The notes under the pieces are model-generated. The model was given only the letters and a program-made list of their open reading frames with translations. It was not told the DNA's origin and made no database searches. A stretch of DNA of 16,365 nucleotides, taken from the NCBI GenBank assembly GCA_023554445.1, contig JAMJQQ010000139.1, positions 1-16,365 on the forward strand, given 5' to 3'. A program made the position numbers and the translations under genes. This document shows, piece by piece, positions 1 to 7,851 of the stretch; within the stretch, counting starts at the first letter, position 1; each line of letters begins with the position of its first letter. Source of the stretch: Carthagonibacter metallireducens. Lineage in GTDB: Bacteria > Gemmatimonadota > Gemmatimonadetes > Palauibacterales > Palauibacteraceae.

Positions 1-67
1 TTGCACTAAATTTCACGAACGAGAAGCAGCTCCCCCCAGCTTGAATTCTTCTCGCCCCACCGAGTCC

Positions 68-73
68 GGAGGT
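68..73 (+). promoter_or_regulatory. Shine-Dalgarno site of the lipoprotein gene
   Basis: GGAGGT lies six bases before the ATG at 80. It decides the start: the same frame is open from a TTG at 41, but only the ATG at 80 has a ribosome binding site and is followed directly by a signal peptide. Confidence 0.7.
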
Positions 74-79
74 CGTACC

Positions 80-829
80 ATGCGCAGAATCCCGCTTGCG
101 CTGACGGTGGCAGTCTTCTGCCTTTCTCCCCTCGCCTGCAGCGATGACGATGATCCGACCGGTCTCCCGACAGGGGATCCGGATCTCGCAGCGATGGTCG
201 GCTGCGTAGAGGAGGGAATCACCCACCTGGGCTTCGCAGTCCAGACCGGAATAGCCCTCTTCCACGAACTGGACCCGGGCGAGGAGGTCGCGTATACGCC
301 GCCGCCGGATTTCGGCTACGACGAGGGCACGGGAGACTTCTGGAATCAGGCCCGTCTGGGTGGGGTACAGACGGACATCGATGGCTTGGTCGAACCTCTG
401 GCCGTGGTCGCCGATGGGCTGCAGCAGAATGATGTCTTCAGGCTTACCTGGTGGATGACGCCCCAGGGCAGCCTGGACAATGTCGGAGCGGGTGCATTCT
501 CGGTGAATCACCTCGGTTTGACGAATCCGCCCGATCAGACCGAAGCCATGCGCGTGACGATGCTATCCGATATCTGGGTCGATACGGGGGCAACGTGCCA
601 TACCGATGTGACCAGCTTCGGCATCAGCGTGCGTCACCTGAACAACGACGACGAGGTATCGGCGGGACTCGTCGAGTTCAGGACTGTAAGCGACACGCAG
701 CTTCTCACGGGACTGCTGACCATCGATGCTCAGGCTGATTTGGGCACCATCAGCGCTACGTTCAAGGGAGACAGCTACAGTTGCACGGTAGATCTGGATA
801 CGTACGACGTATCCTGCTCGCCAGGCTGA
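80..829 (+). CDS. Putative secreted lipoprotein of unknown function
   Basis: This encodes 249 residues that I do not recognise as a named family. The N-terminus is a lipoprotein-type signal: two Arg (2-3), a hydrophobic stretch (about 4-19) and Cys20 in the sequence SPLAC, followed by an acidic run (SDDDDPTG). The lipobox is imperfect because Pro stands at -3, so lipidation is likely but not certain. The mature part is acidic and looks beta-rich, with four further cysteines (one near residue 42, one mid-protein in ATCHTD, two near the C-terminus) that could form disulfides outside the cytoplasm. The start was chosen for its GGAGGT site and signal peptide. The gene faces the minus-strand cluster tail to tail, so it is not co-transcribed with it. 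The upstream 40 bases are AT-richer than the rest and may hold a promoter. Confidence 0.75.
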   Translation: MRRIPLALTVAVFCLSPLACSDDDDPTGLPTGDPDLAAMVGCVEEGITHLGFAVQTGIALFHELDPGEEVAYTPPPDFGYDEGTGDFWNQARLGGVQTDIDGLVEPLAVVADGLQQNDVFRLTWWMTPQGSLDNVGAGAFSVNHLGLTNPPDQTEAMRVTMLSDIWVDTGATCHTDVTSFGISVRHLNNDDEVSAGLVEFRTVSDTQLLTGLLTIDAQADLGTISATFKGDSYSCTVDLDTYDVSCSPG

Positions 830-901
830 CGATCGCGGGCGCGCCGCGCCGCCTGCAGCGAAGACTCTGAAAACGGTTTTCGCGTTCCGGCCTGGAATAG
901 C

Positions 902-921
902 CGACCGCTCGTCCGCGGTCG
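902..921. terminator. Possible hairpin between convergent genes
   Basis: A perfect 7-bp stem (CGACCGC/GCGGTCG) with a 6-base loop sits right after the stop of the minus-strand peptidase gene and 72 bases after the lipoprotein stop. Neither strand has a clear T-run behind it, so intrinsic termination is only a suggestion. Confidence 0.3.
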
Positions 922-922
922 A

Positions 923-1501
923 CTACCAGCGCCGGACGCGCCCCGTGTCGAGGTGCACGAAGTCGGACTTCCGGTAGTAGCCCACGCCGCCGCGCTTCAG
1001 GGCCAGCCCCACGTCGCGTATTGCGGTCGTCGCCACGTCATCGAGCCGGATGTCGATCGCCTTGCCCACGAGGTGCATGCTGTTCCTGGCGACGCCGCCG
1101 CCCCTGCGGCGCAGTCGGTCGTTCGTCTCCGGTGAACGGTATCCCGAGATCACCCGGAACGGGCTGCGGGTGCCGGTCTCCCGGGCCACCGCGTAGAGGA
1201 TGTCGAGCAGGTCCGGATCGATCGGGTGCTCGGCCCCGTTGTAATGGTCGCGCAGGACGTGGTCGACTGCGCGAAGAGCGTCTGGGACGTACTCCCCGTT
1301 CTGCATGTACTCGATCGCCAGTGACTCGCCGGTGTGGAGATGATGCAGCGAGAGCGCTCGAAAGCCGAAGTCGGCAGCGAGCAGGTCCGTCGTCCAGATC
1401 GGTGCGAAGGTTGCCGCCGCAACTCCGAGCGTGGTCGATTTCAGGAAGTGGCGCCGGCCCAGGGTTGGCCGGCGTAGCGTGTCGGGCTTCGATCCATCCA
1501 T
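923..1501 (-). CDS. DUF882/YcbK-like M15-type peptidase, Tat-exported
   Basis: This encodes 192 residues. A twin-arginine signal is seen at residues 16-21 (RRHFLK) followed by a hydrophobic stretch to about Ala43, so export of a folded protein by Tat is expected. The rest matches the DUF882 / peptidase M15_2 family, whose E. coli member YcbK (MepK) cuts peptidoglycan cross-links. Visible hallmarks are SGYRSPETN at 119-127, SMHLVGKAID at 141-150 and FVHLDTG at 181-187. His143, Asp150 and His183 are the expected zinc ligands, all present. The start is the ATG at 1501, just upstream of the Tat motif; the frame stays open far upstream, into the galactanase gene, but that part is a shadow. A GTG two codons earlier is an alternative. 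It follows the galactanase gene by 107 bases on the same strand. The likely role is periplasmic cell-wall remodelling; the substrate is not shown by sequence. Confidence 0.88.
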   Translation of the reverse strand: MDGSKPDTLRRPTLGRRHFLKSTTLGVAAATFAPIWTTDLLAADFGFRALSLHHLHTGESLAIEYMQNGEYVPDALRAVDHVLRDHYNGAEHPIDPDLLDILYAVARETGTRSPFRVISGYRSPETNDRLRRRGGGVARNSMHLVGKAIDIRLDDVATTAIRDVGLALKRGGVGYYRKSDFVHLDTGRVRRW

Positions 1502-1608
1502 GTCCACAATTCGTCCTGTCCGGCATTCCTCGCGACGGGGCACGGCGTAGCGGGCCGGCTGCGGTGTGATCGTCGCGTAGCGGACTCTGTCTACCGGAAC
1601 GGGAAGGT

Positions 1609-2682
1609 TCAGTTCCGCCTGTACCGATCGAAAACGGTAATTACGGGTCGGGCCTCGCACGCCTCGTCGAAGTAGTCCCGTCCACAGGCGCTGGCGGGCT
1701 CCCACCAGAAGATCCCCTTGATCCGGCGGTCTGGAATGGAGAGCAGGGTCTGGTTGACTGCCTCGAGAAACGCCTTGCGCGGCCCGCCCGGCGCATCGGC
1801 CGGGTAGGGCGGAGACCGGCCCGCCTCCTCGTAGACGTGGGGCCGATACCCCGCCTCGACGAGGATGACATCCTTGTCGGGAAAGCGCTCGAGGGTCGCG
1901 AGCAGATTGTCGCGCAGCTGGATCAGGTTGCCGTGCCACCAGGGATAGTACGAGTAGCCGATGACGTCGTACGGGATACGGTAGCTCTCGAAGCGCTCGA
2001 AGAACGCGCCCGCTCCCTCGGTGTCGGCCCCGTTGTCGTAGTGGAGCATGATCTGCGGCATCGGGGCGGATCCCCGTCCGTCGCGGATTCCCTCGAGCCC
2101 GGCCTCGAACAGGCGCGCGAAATTGTTCCAGTTCTCCGGCAGCCTTCCGAGTGGCCACATCATCCCGTTCCGCACCTCGTTGCCGATCTGGACCATTTCC
2201 GGCATCACGCCCGCCTCACGGAAGGCGCGGATCGTGTGGGCGGTCCACTCGCGCACGGAGTCCGCCAGGACGTCGATGTCCGTCGTGTCCCAGGCGGCCG
2301 GGATCGGCTGTTTCTGCGGGTCGGCCCAGCCGTCGGCGTAGTGGTAGTCGAGCAGAAAGCGGAAACCGAGTGCTTTCGCCTCGCGGGCGAGCGCGATCGT
2401 GTACTCGAGATCGTTCGGCAACTCGGTGGGTGTGTGGAACAACCGGAGGCGGATCCAGTCGTAGCCGTGATCGCGGAAGATGTCGAGACCGGGCTTCACG
2501 ACGCCGGCGTCCTTGAATTCGACGCCCCGGTCCTCCGCCGCCTTCAGAAAGGAGAGATCGGCCCCGATCGCGTACACGAGTCCGCTGTCCGGGATCGAAT
2601 CGGCCTCCTGCCCGGGGAGCGGTGACCCCCCGACGAGGAGAGCGACGAACGCAGGAAGAGAGTGACGCGGCAGGACTCGCAC
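1609..2682 (-). CDS. GH53 arabinogalactan endo-beta-1,4-galactanase, secreted
   Basis: This encodes 357 residues matching glycoside hydrolase family 53, which cuts beta-1,4-galactan inside the chain by a retaining mechanism. Seen in order: a signal peptide (about 1-25, ending SPLPGQ); the family start GADLSFL at 40-46; RLRLFHTP at 78-85; LDYHYADGWADP at 111-122 followed by KQPIPAAW; IGNEVRNGMMWP at 166-177 with Glu169 as acid/base; and ILVEAGY at 273-279 with Glu276 as nucleophile. Both catalytic glutamates are present and the length fits a single-domain enzyme with no carbohydrate-binding module. The start is GTG at 2682; GGGGAGG lies 11 bases upstream and CAGGT closer. The upstream neighbour DUF2892 gene ends 21 bases away, so the two probably share a transcript. 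No transporter, sugar kinase or second glycosidase is nearby. The family call is firm; the exact substrate is inferred from the family. Confidence 0.92.
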   Translation of the reverse strand: MRVLPRHSLPAFVALLVGGSPLPGQEADSIPDSGLVYAIGADLSFLKAAEDRGVEFKDAGVVKPGLDIFRDHGYDWIRLRLFHTPTELPNDLEYTIALAREAKALGFRFLLDYHYADGWADPQKQPIPAAWDTTDIDVLADSVREWTAHTIRAFREAGVMPEMVQIGNEVRNGMMWPLGRLPENWNNFARLFEAGLEGIRDGRGSAPMPQIMLHYDNGADTEGAGAFFERFESYRIPYDVIGYSYYPWWHGNLIQLRDNLLATLERFPDKDVILVEAGYRPHVYEEAGRSPPYPADAPGGPRKAFLEAVNQTLLSIPDRRIKGIFWWEPASACGRDYFDEACEARPVITVFDRYRRN

Positions 2683-2703
2683 GATTTTACCTGCCTCCCC
2701 TGG

Positions 2704-2922
2704 TCAGGCGCCCGTGTCGGTCTCGCTGCCGCCGGTCGATATGCCGAACGGAACGTAGGCCGGGCACCAGGAGACAAGGCTCGTCACCAGGAATGCGATC
2801 GCGACGATCGCAAGTATCGTCCCGAGCACACCGCTGATCGTACCGTTGATCAGCAGGATTCCGAGCACCAGCGCGATCAGCGTGCGGACCAGCCTGTCGG
2901 CCTTGCCCATGTTCTTCTTCAC
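2704..2922 (-). CDS. DUF2892 (YgaP-like) small membrane protein
   Basis: This encodes 72 residues. The pattern fits the DUF2892 / YgaP transmembrane domain family: an N-terminal MGKADRLVR (5-13), two hydrophobic helices (about 12-27 and 30-50) and a CPAYVPFGIST motif near residues 53-63. In rhodanese fusions such as E. coli YgaP this domain anchors the protein in the inner membrane; stand-alone copies have no known function. The start is GTG at 2922, chosen because GGGAGAG lies a few bases before it; an ATG four codons later is possible. It is the first gene of the minus-strand group and faces the divergent control region. Confidence 0.82.
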   Translation of the reverse strand: MKKNMGKADRLVRTLIALVLGILLINGTISGVLGTILAIVAIAFLVTSLVSWCPAYVPFGISTGGSETDTGA

Positions 2923-3287
2923 GTCGTCTCTCCCTTGGATAAGGTGACGGTCACGTTGTTCGGGGCACGGTCACCAGAGTCTCGAATCTCGCACGGGCCT
3001 TACCCGCTGGGCAATCCGCCGCAACGAAACTTCACGTCGCCGTGTCCCGTAGGTGAGGGCACGACACGATCCATCCGTTGCCGGACCCGCGTCGGTGGTC
3101 GTGAGACGGTGAGGCATGGGGCGGAGGGGATATGGCCATGGACAGGGCACGGTCCTCGTCAGGCGATCAGATCGATCGCGATGCGGGGCAGGGACTGTCG
3201 ATCAAACGAAGCCGAACCGGACGGAAGCCGACCGTCGCACCTCTGCACGACGACGGGGAATCGTCCCGGGGTTCCCGAGTCTCGGGG
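2923..3287. promoter_or_regulatory. Divergent intergenic control region
   Basis: This separates the minus-strand DUF2892/galactanase group from the plus-strand export operon and should hold both promoters. I could not assign a convincing -35/-10 pair. It contains the 8-mer ACGGTCAC twice (2947-2954 and 2967-2974), 20 bases apart, the first within the dyad GTGAC-G-GTCAC. The stretch from about 3132 is open in the adaptor frame, but its composition (Arg, Ser, Asp, Gly rich, no signal) does not resemble the known N-terminus of the adaptor family, so I treat it as probable leader. Confidence 0.5.
2944..2974. repeat. Tandem ACGGTCAC boxes, candidate operator
   Basis: ACGGTCAC occurs at 2947-2954 and 2967-2974, a 20-base period close to two turns of B-DNA. 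The first copy lies in a perfect 5-1-5 dyad (GTGAC G GTCAC, 2944-2954). This spacing would place two bound regulator molecules on one face of the helix. No regulator gene is adjacent, and chance occurrence cannot be excluded. Confidence 0.35.
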
Positions 3288-4532
3288 ATGGACATCCGTC
3301 GCGCCCCGAAGGGCAACAGGAAGCGTCATCTCGCCATCGGGGCAGGCGCCGCAGCCATCCTCGCGGCGGCGTTCCTCTACTCCCGGCTCGAACCCGCAGC
3401 TCCCACCGTCGATCGCAACGTCGTCGTGCTCGGCACGGTCGAGCGGGGCGAGATGATCCGGGAGGTGCGTGGCTCCGGTACCCTCGTCCCCGAACACGTT
3501 CAGTTCGTCGCCGCGGTCACGGCCGGGCGCGTGGAGTCCGTCCACTTCGAGCCCGGCCAGGAAGTGACGGCGAGCGACATCCTGGTGGTTCTCTCCAATC
3601 CCGACGTCGAGCTGCAGGTCCTGGAAGCCGAGCAGCAGTGGACGGCGGCCCGCGCCACCCTGGTATCTCTCCGCGAATCGCTCGGCTCCGGCGTGCTCAA
3701 CCAGGAAGCGTCGGTCGCGGATGCCAGGGCCCGATATCTCGAAGCGCGGCGCGAGGCCGAGGCATACGGAAAAATGGTGGATAACGAGTGGGTGTCACAG
3801 AACGAGCACGAGAACGCCCGCGACCTCGCCGATGCGCTCGAGGAACGGCTGCGCACCGAAGAGGCGCGCCTGCGCCTGCTGAACGAGACGATCGACGAGC
3901 GTCTCGCGGTCCAGCGCGACCAGGTTTCGCGGCTCGCCGACATCCATCGCTACTACACTGAACGCGCTGCGAACATGGAGGTCCGGGCGGGGGCGGACGG
4001 GGTCCTGCAGGACCTCGACCTCGAGGTCGGCCAGTGGGTGCAGTCGGGCACGACGCTGGCCCGTGTCGCACAGCCCGGTCGCCTGAAGGCCGAGCTCCGG
4101 ATTCCGCAGACCCAGGCGCGCGATGTCCAGGTCGGCCAGTCGGCGCGAGTGGACACGAGGCGTGACACGATTCCCGGACGTGTGCGACGAGTGGACCCGA
4201 ACGTCCAGGGTGGATCGGTCCTCGTCGAAGTCAGCCTGGACGGCGAGATGCCGGCCGGCACCCGGCCCGACCTGAACGTCGACGGCATGATCGAGCTGGA
4301 CCGCCTCAGCGACGTTCTCTACGCCGGGCGCCCCGCGTACGGACAGAGCGAAAGCACGGTATCGCTGTTCCGGTTGATCGAGGACGGGAACGCCGCGGAG
4401 CGGGTTCCCGTGCGACTCGGCCGCAGTTCGGTGAACCAGATCGAAGTCGAAAGCGGTCTCCGCGAGGGAGACGTCATCATTCTGTCGGACATGTCGCGCT
4501 ACGACGACGTGGACCGGGTCCGAATCAGGTAA
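3288..4532 (+). CDS. Efflux periplasmic adaptor (HlyD/MacA-like)
   Basis: From the ATG at 3288 this is 414 residues. A basic N-terminus (MDIRRAPKGNRKRH) leads into one membrane helix (about 15-32). Then come the first half of a barrel-sandwich (lipoyl) domain (about 62-107, with GRVESVHFEPGQEV), a long alpha-helical hairpin rich in Glu, Arg and Ala (about 108-215), the second lipoyl half (about 228-265, with ADGVLQDLDLEVGQWV), a beta-barrel domain and a C-terminal membrane-proximal domain with ESGLREGDVIILSD. This is the membrane-fusion partner that links an inner-membrane ABC exporter to an outer-membrane channel. It is first in an operon with the ATPase and permease. The start is uncertain: an ATG at 3138 has a good GGAGGGG site at 3123-3129 and would add 50 residues, but family members typically begin MDI(K/R)R, as at 3288. 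No outer-membrane TolC-like gene is in the window. Confidence 0.85.
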   Translation: MDIRRAPKGNRKRHLAIGAGAAAILAAAFLYSRLEPAAPTVDRNVVVLGTVERGEMIREVRGSGTLVPEHVQFVAAVTAGRVESVHFEPGQEVTASDILVVLSNPDVELQVLEAEQQWTAARATLVSLRESLGSGVLNQEASVADARARYLEARREAEAYGKMVDNEWVSQNEHENARDLADALEERLRTEEARLRLLNETIDERLAVQRDQVSRLADIHRYYTERAANMEVRAGADGVLQDLDLEVGQWVQSGTTLARVAQPGRLKAELRIPQTQARDVQVGQSARVDTRRDTIPGRVRRVDPNVQGGSVLVEVSLDGEMPAGTRPDLNVDGMIELDRLSDVLYAGRPAYGQSESTVSLFRLIEDGNAAERVPVRLGRSSVNQIEVESGLREGDVIILSDMSRYDDVDRVRIR

Positions 4533-4570
4533 TCACGACGCGTGCAGCGTCGGCAGAGGAGGGGTGGGGA

Positions 4571-5296
4571 ATGGAACAGGGCAACGCGTTGATCCGGCTC
4601 GAGGGCGTCAACAAGATCTTCTACACCGAAGAGATGGAGACACACGCCCTCTCCGACATCGATCTGCAGATCCGCGACGGGGAATTCGCCGAGGTCATGG
4701 GTCCCTCCGGCTGCGGCAAGTCCACGCTGCTGTCGCTGATCGGTCTGCTCGATACCCCGACCGAAGGTGGCTACTGGCTGAACGGCGAGTCCGTCTCGGA
4801 CCTGTCGCCCTCCGAGCGCGCCGAGGTACGGAATCGGCACATCGGGTTCATTTTCCAGGCCTTCAACCTGATCGGCGATCTCACGGTATTCGAGAACGTC
4901 GAGCTGCCTCTCATCTACGGCGGCGTGGACGCGGGGACGCGCCGCGAGGCGTCGCAGCGGGCACTGGAGCGGGTCGGGATGAGCCACCGGATGGATCACT
5001 ATCCTTCTCAGCTCTCCGGGGGGCAGCGGCAGCGCGTCGCAGCGGCGCGGGCAGTGGTCGGAGACCCTCTCATTCTTCTCGCCGACGAGCCGACGGGAAA
5101 CCTCGACTCGACCAACGGCGAGGCCGTGATGCAACTCCTGCGTGACCTGCACGCCGAGGGCTCCACGATTCTGATGGTGACGCACGATCCGCGATACTCC
5201 GCCTACGCCGAACGGACGATTCACCTGTTCGACGGTCGGATCACGGACGAGGAAGCGGAGATCGAGGCGCTGAGCCTGGCGCAGGCCAGCGTCTGA
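4571..5296 (+). CDS. ABC exporter ATPase (MacB/LolD type)
   Basis: This encodes 241 residues forming a complete ABC nucleotide-binding domain with no membrane part. Seen: Walker A GPSGCGKST at 44-52, Q-loop in FQAFNL, signature LSGGQRQR, Walker B ILLADEPTGNLDS and the H-loop His in THD. The phrase DEPTGNLDS and the overall layout are typical of the LolD/MacB/FtsE branch, which powers mechanotransmission (type VII) exporters rather than classic transport. The ATG at 4571 follows a purine-rich stretch (GAGGAGGGG) about 8 bases upstream. It lies 38 bases after the adaptor gene and 47 before the permease, so the three form one transcription unit. It should act at the cytoplasmic face, coupled to the FtsX-like permease. 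Substrate unknown. Confidence 0.93.
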   Translation: MEQGNALIRLEGVNKIFYTEEMETHALSDIDLQIRDGEFAEVMGPSGCGKSTLLSLIGLLDTPTEGGYWLNGESVSDLSPSERAEVRNRHIGFIFQAFNLIGDLTVFENVELPLIYGGVDAGTRREASQRALERVGMSHRMDHYPSQLSGGQRQRVAAARAVVGDPLILLADEPTGNLDSTNGEAVMQLLRDLHAEGSTILMVTHDPRYSAYAERTIHLFDGRITDEEAEIEALSLAQASV

Positions 5297-5343
5297 AGCC
5301 GGCGGATCCGGGGACGAGGCACGGGAAGCGGAGGGGAAAGATC

Positions 5344-7782
5344 ATGGACGGCTTCATCAACGATGTGAAATTCGGAATCCGGATGCTGATCAAGTCTCCG
5401 GTCCTCTCGCTCATCGCGATCGTCGCATTCGCGCTCGGCATCGGCCTGACCACGACCGTGTTCAGCATCGTCAACGGCGCCATGTACAAGGGCCTCCCGT
5501 TCGATGACGCCGACCGCGTGGTGTCGGTGTGGCGTGTGAACCCGGAGCGGGAGATCGAGCGTGGAGGCGTGACGCTTTACGACTATGTCGAATACCGGGA
5601 CCAGAACAGTTCACTGGAGGCGTTCGGCCTGTGGAGCAACGGCGCAGTCAACCTGGTCGGCGCCGACGACAAGCCGGAGCGATACCAGGGGGCGCGCGTC
5701 ACCGCGAACATGTTCGAGATCCTCAGGGTCGCGCCGGTGCTCGGCCGAGGATTCCTTCCGGAGGAGGAAGAGCCCGGCGCCGAACCGGTGATGATCATCG
5801 GCTACGAGGTATGGCAGGAGAAGTTCGACGGGTCACCGGAGGTGATCGGTCGGACGGTCCGGACGAACGGCGAGCCGCGCACGATCGTCGGGGTGGCTCC
5901 CGAGGGCTTCAAGTTCCCGATCGAGGCCGACATGTGGGCCCCGCTCGAGGTGAACCCGCTGGAGCACGACCGGGATGACGGCCCGCAGTTTCCGGGCTTC
6001 GGGCGACTGAAGCCCGGCGTTTCTCTCGATCGTGCCTCGGCCGACTTCGCCACCATCGGATTGCGGCTCGAAGCCGAATACCCGGAGTCGAACGAGGGAT
6101 TCTCCCCGATCGTCGAACCGTTCACGAAGTTCACGATCGGCAACGAGCTCCACGCGCTGCTGTTCACGATGCTCGGGGCGGCGATCGGCGTGCTCCTCAT
6201 CGGCTGCGCCAACGTCGCGAACCTCCTGTTCGCCCGTGCCGCCGTGCGCGAGAAGGAAGTAGCGGTTCGTTCCGCGATCGGTGCGAAGCGGAAGCAGATC
6301 GTGCGCCAGCTGTTGATCGAGGTAGGCGTTCTCTCGGCGATCGGGGGAGCGGTCGGCGTGCTGATCGGGATCGCAGGGATGGCCTGGTTCAATCGCGCGG
6401 TCGCCACGAATCCACCGCCCTTCTGGATGACCTTCGACATCGACGGTCGGGTGCTCCTGTTCGCGACGCTCGCCTCCGGCCTGGCCGCCGTCGCCGCCGG
6501 ACTGTTTCCCGCCCTGCGGGCGACCGACAAGGGCCTGAACGAAGCCCTGAACGACGAGGGCCGCGGATCCTCTTCCGGCCTCCGAATGGGCCGCGTGACC
6601 TCGGCGATCGTAATCGGCGAGGTGGCGGTGTCCTGCGGCCTGCTGATCGCGGCCGGCCTGATGATCAAGAGCGTCGCACAGCTCCGCACGATCGATATGC
6701 CGTTCGCCATCGAGAACATATTCACCGCGAGGCTCAACCTTCCGGAGACCGATTATCCCGATGCCGATGCGCGCACCGACTTCTACCGGGAGTTTCTCCA
6801 GCGGCTGCAGACGACTCCGGGGATCGAGGCGGCGACCCTGTCGGACGGTCTTCCGGCCCGAGGGAACGGGCTGCGCACCTTCGAGATCGAGGGAGTGGAC
6901 TATCCGACCGAACGTGACTACCCGCGCGCCAGGGAGGGGATCGTCACGCCCGGGTACTTCGCCACCTTCCAGGCCCCGGTCCTGGAGGGGCGTCCGTTCG
7001 AATTCGCCGACACGGGGGACAACCTCCCCGTCGCGCTGGTGAATCGGAGCTTCGTGCGCGAGTACTTCGAGGATGGCGTGGGAATCGGAAAGCGATTCCG
7101 GATTCACCAGGGCAACGATGTCTACGAATGGATGACGGTCGTCGGAGTGGTGCCCGATATGAAGATGGAGGGGATCGGGAACAACGATCAGAGCCCGGCC
7201 GGCTACTACATCGCCGTCGACCAGTTCGCGGAGATCCTGGGCAACACGGTCAGCGTCGGAGCGCGGACGACCGGCGATCCGGGAGCGATGGCGGCGCGGG
7301 TGCGCGAGACGCTGGCCGCGCTGGATCCGAACCTCCCGGTGTACGACGCGATGTCGATGCAGGCGGTGATCGACGACGCGACCTGGTTCTACCGGGTTTT
7401 CGGGACCCTGTTCATGACGTTCGGATTCACCGCCCTCTTCCTCGCGGCCGTAGGCCTGTACGGGGTCATGTCGTTCAGCGTCAGCCAGCGCCGGAGAGAG
7501 ATGGGGATTCGCATGGCGCTGGGGGCCAAGGAAGATCGTCTCATCCGGTTCGCCATGCGGCGCGGGATGCGGCAGCTCGCGATCGGAATCGTGATCGGCA
7601 TCGCGCTGGCAGCGCTGGCCACCAAGCCGCTCCAGATCATCCTGTACGAGGTGGACGCGCGCGATCCCGTGATATTCGGTGGTGTGGTGCTGGCGCTCGC
7701 GCTGGTCGGGGCCATCGCGAGCTACATCCCGGCCCGGCGCGTGAGCCGGATTCACCCGGCGGAGGCGCTGCAGAGCGGGTAG
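5344..7782 (+). CDS. ABC exporter permease with duplicated FtsX/MacB domains (ADOP family)
   Basis: This encodes 812 residues, twice the length of a single MacB-type permease. Each half has a periplasmic MacB-like domain and an FtsX domain. Half one: TM helix (about 18-45), periplasmic region to about 265, then helices carrying the FtsX motif EVAVRSAIGAKRKQI near 305. Half two: TM helix near 420-440, periplasmic region, then helices with EMGIRMALGAKEDRLI near 719, ending HPAEALQSG as usual for the family. The two motif copies are plainly related, showing internal duplication. GGAGGGG at 5330-5336 supports the ATG at 5344. Such 'Acidobacterial duplicated orphan permeases' often stand without an ATPase; here one precedes directly together with an adaptor, suggesting a complete MacAB-like pump in which one polypeptide replaces the usual permease dimer. 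That stoichiometry is inference. Candidate cargo: lipoproteins, peptides, antibiotics. Confidence 0.92.
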   Translation: MDGFINDVKFGIRMLIKSPVLSLIAIVAFALGIGLTTTVFSIVNGAMYKGLPFDDADRVVSVWRVNPEREIERGGVTLYDYVEYRDQNSSLEAFGLWSNGAVNLVGADDKPERYQGARVTANMFEILRVAPVLGRGFLPEEEEPGAEPVMIIGYEVWQEKFDGSPEVIGRTVRTNGEPRTIVGVAPEGFKFPIEADMWAPLEVNPLEHDRDDGPQFPGFGRLKPGVSLDRASADFATIGLRLEAEYPESNEGFSPIVEPFTKFTIGNELHALLFTMLGAAIGVLLIGCANVANLLFARAAVREKEVAVRSAIGAKRKQIVRQLLIEVGVLSAIGGAVGVLIGIAGMAWFNRAVATNPPPFWMTFDIDGRVLLFATLASGLAAVAAGLFPALRATDKGLNEALNDEGRGSSSGLRMGRVTSAIVIGEVAVSCGLLIAAGLMIKSVAQLRTIDMPFAIENIFTARLNLPETDYPDADARTDFYREFLQRLQTTPGIEAATLSDGLPARGNGLRTFEIEGVDYPTERDYPRAREGIVTPGYFATFQAPVLEGRPFEFADTGDNLPVALVNRSFVREYFEDGVGIGKRFRIHQGNDVYEWMTVVGVVPDMKMEGIGNNDQSPAGYYIAVDQFAEILGNTVSVGARTTGDPGAMAARVRETLAALDPNLPVYDAMSMQAVIDDATWFYRVFGTLFMTFGFTALFLAAVGLYGVMSFSVSQRRREMGIRMALGAKEDRLIRFAMRRGMRQLAIGIVIGIALAALATKPLQIILYEVDARDPVIFGGVVLALALVGAIASYIPARRVSRIHPAEALQSG

Positions 7783-7808
7783 TCGGCTCGGCCGCGACGA
7801 GTTAGGAT

Positions 7809-7825
7809 CGTTGCGATACACAACG
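7809..7825. promoter_or_regulatory. Small dyad upstream of the formate dehydrogenase operon
   Basis: CGTTG-N7-CAACG lies 26 bases before the ATG at 7852, in the 69-base gap after the permease. A GATACA hexamer inside it could serve as a -10 element, but I see no good -35. It may be an operator or chance. Confidence 0.25.
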
Positions 7826-7851
7826 GCTCGCAGCGAATCGGGAGTCGCGGC

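Noticed and set aside
1502..2158. N-terminal extension of the DUF882 peptidase
   Set aside because: It runs into the galactanase gene in another frame; the Tat signal begins just after the ATG at 1501.
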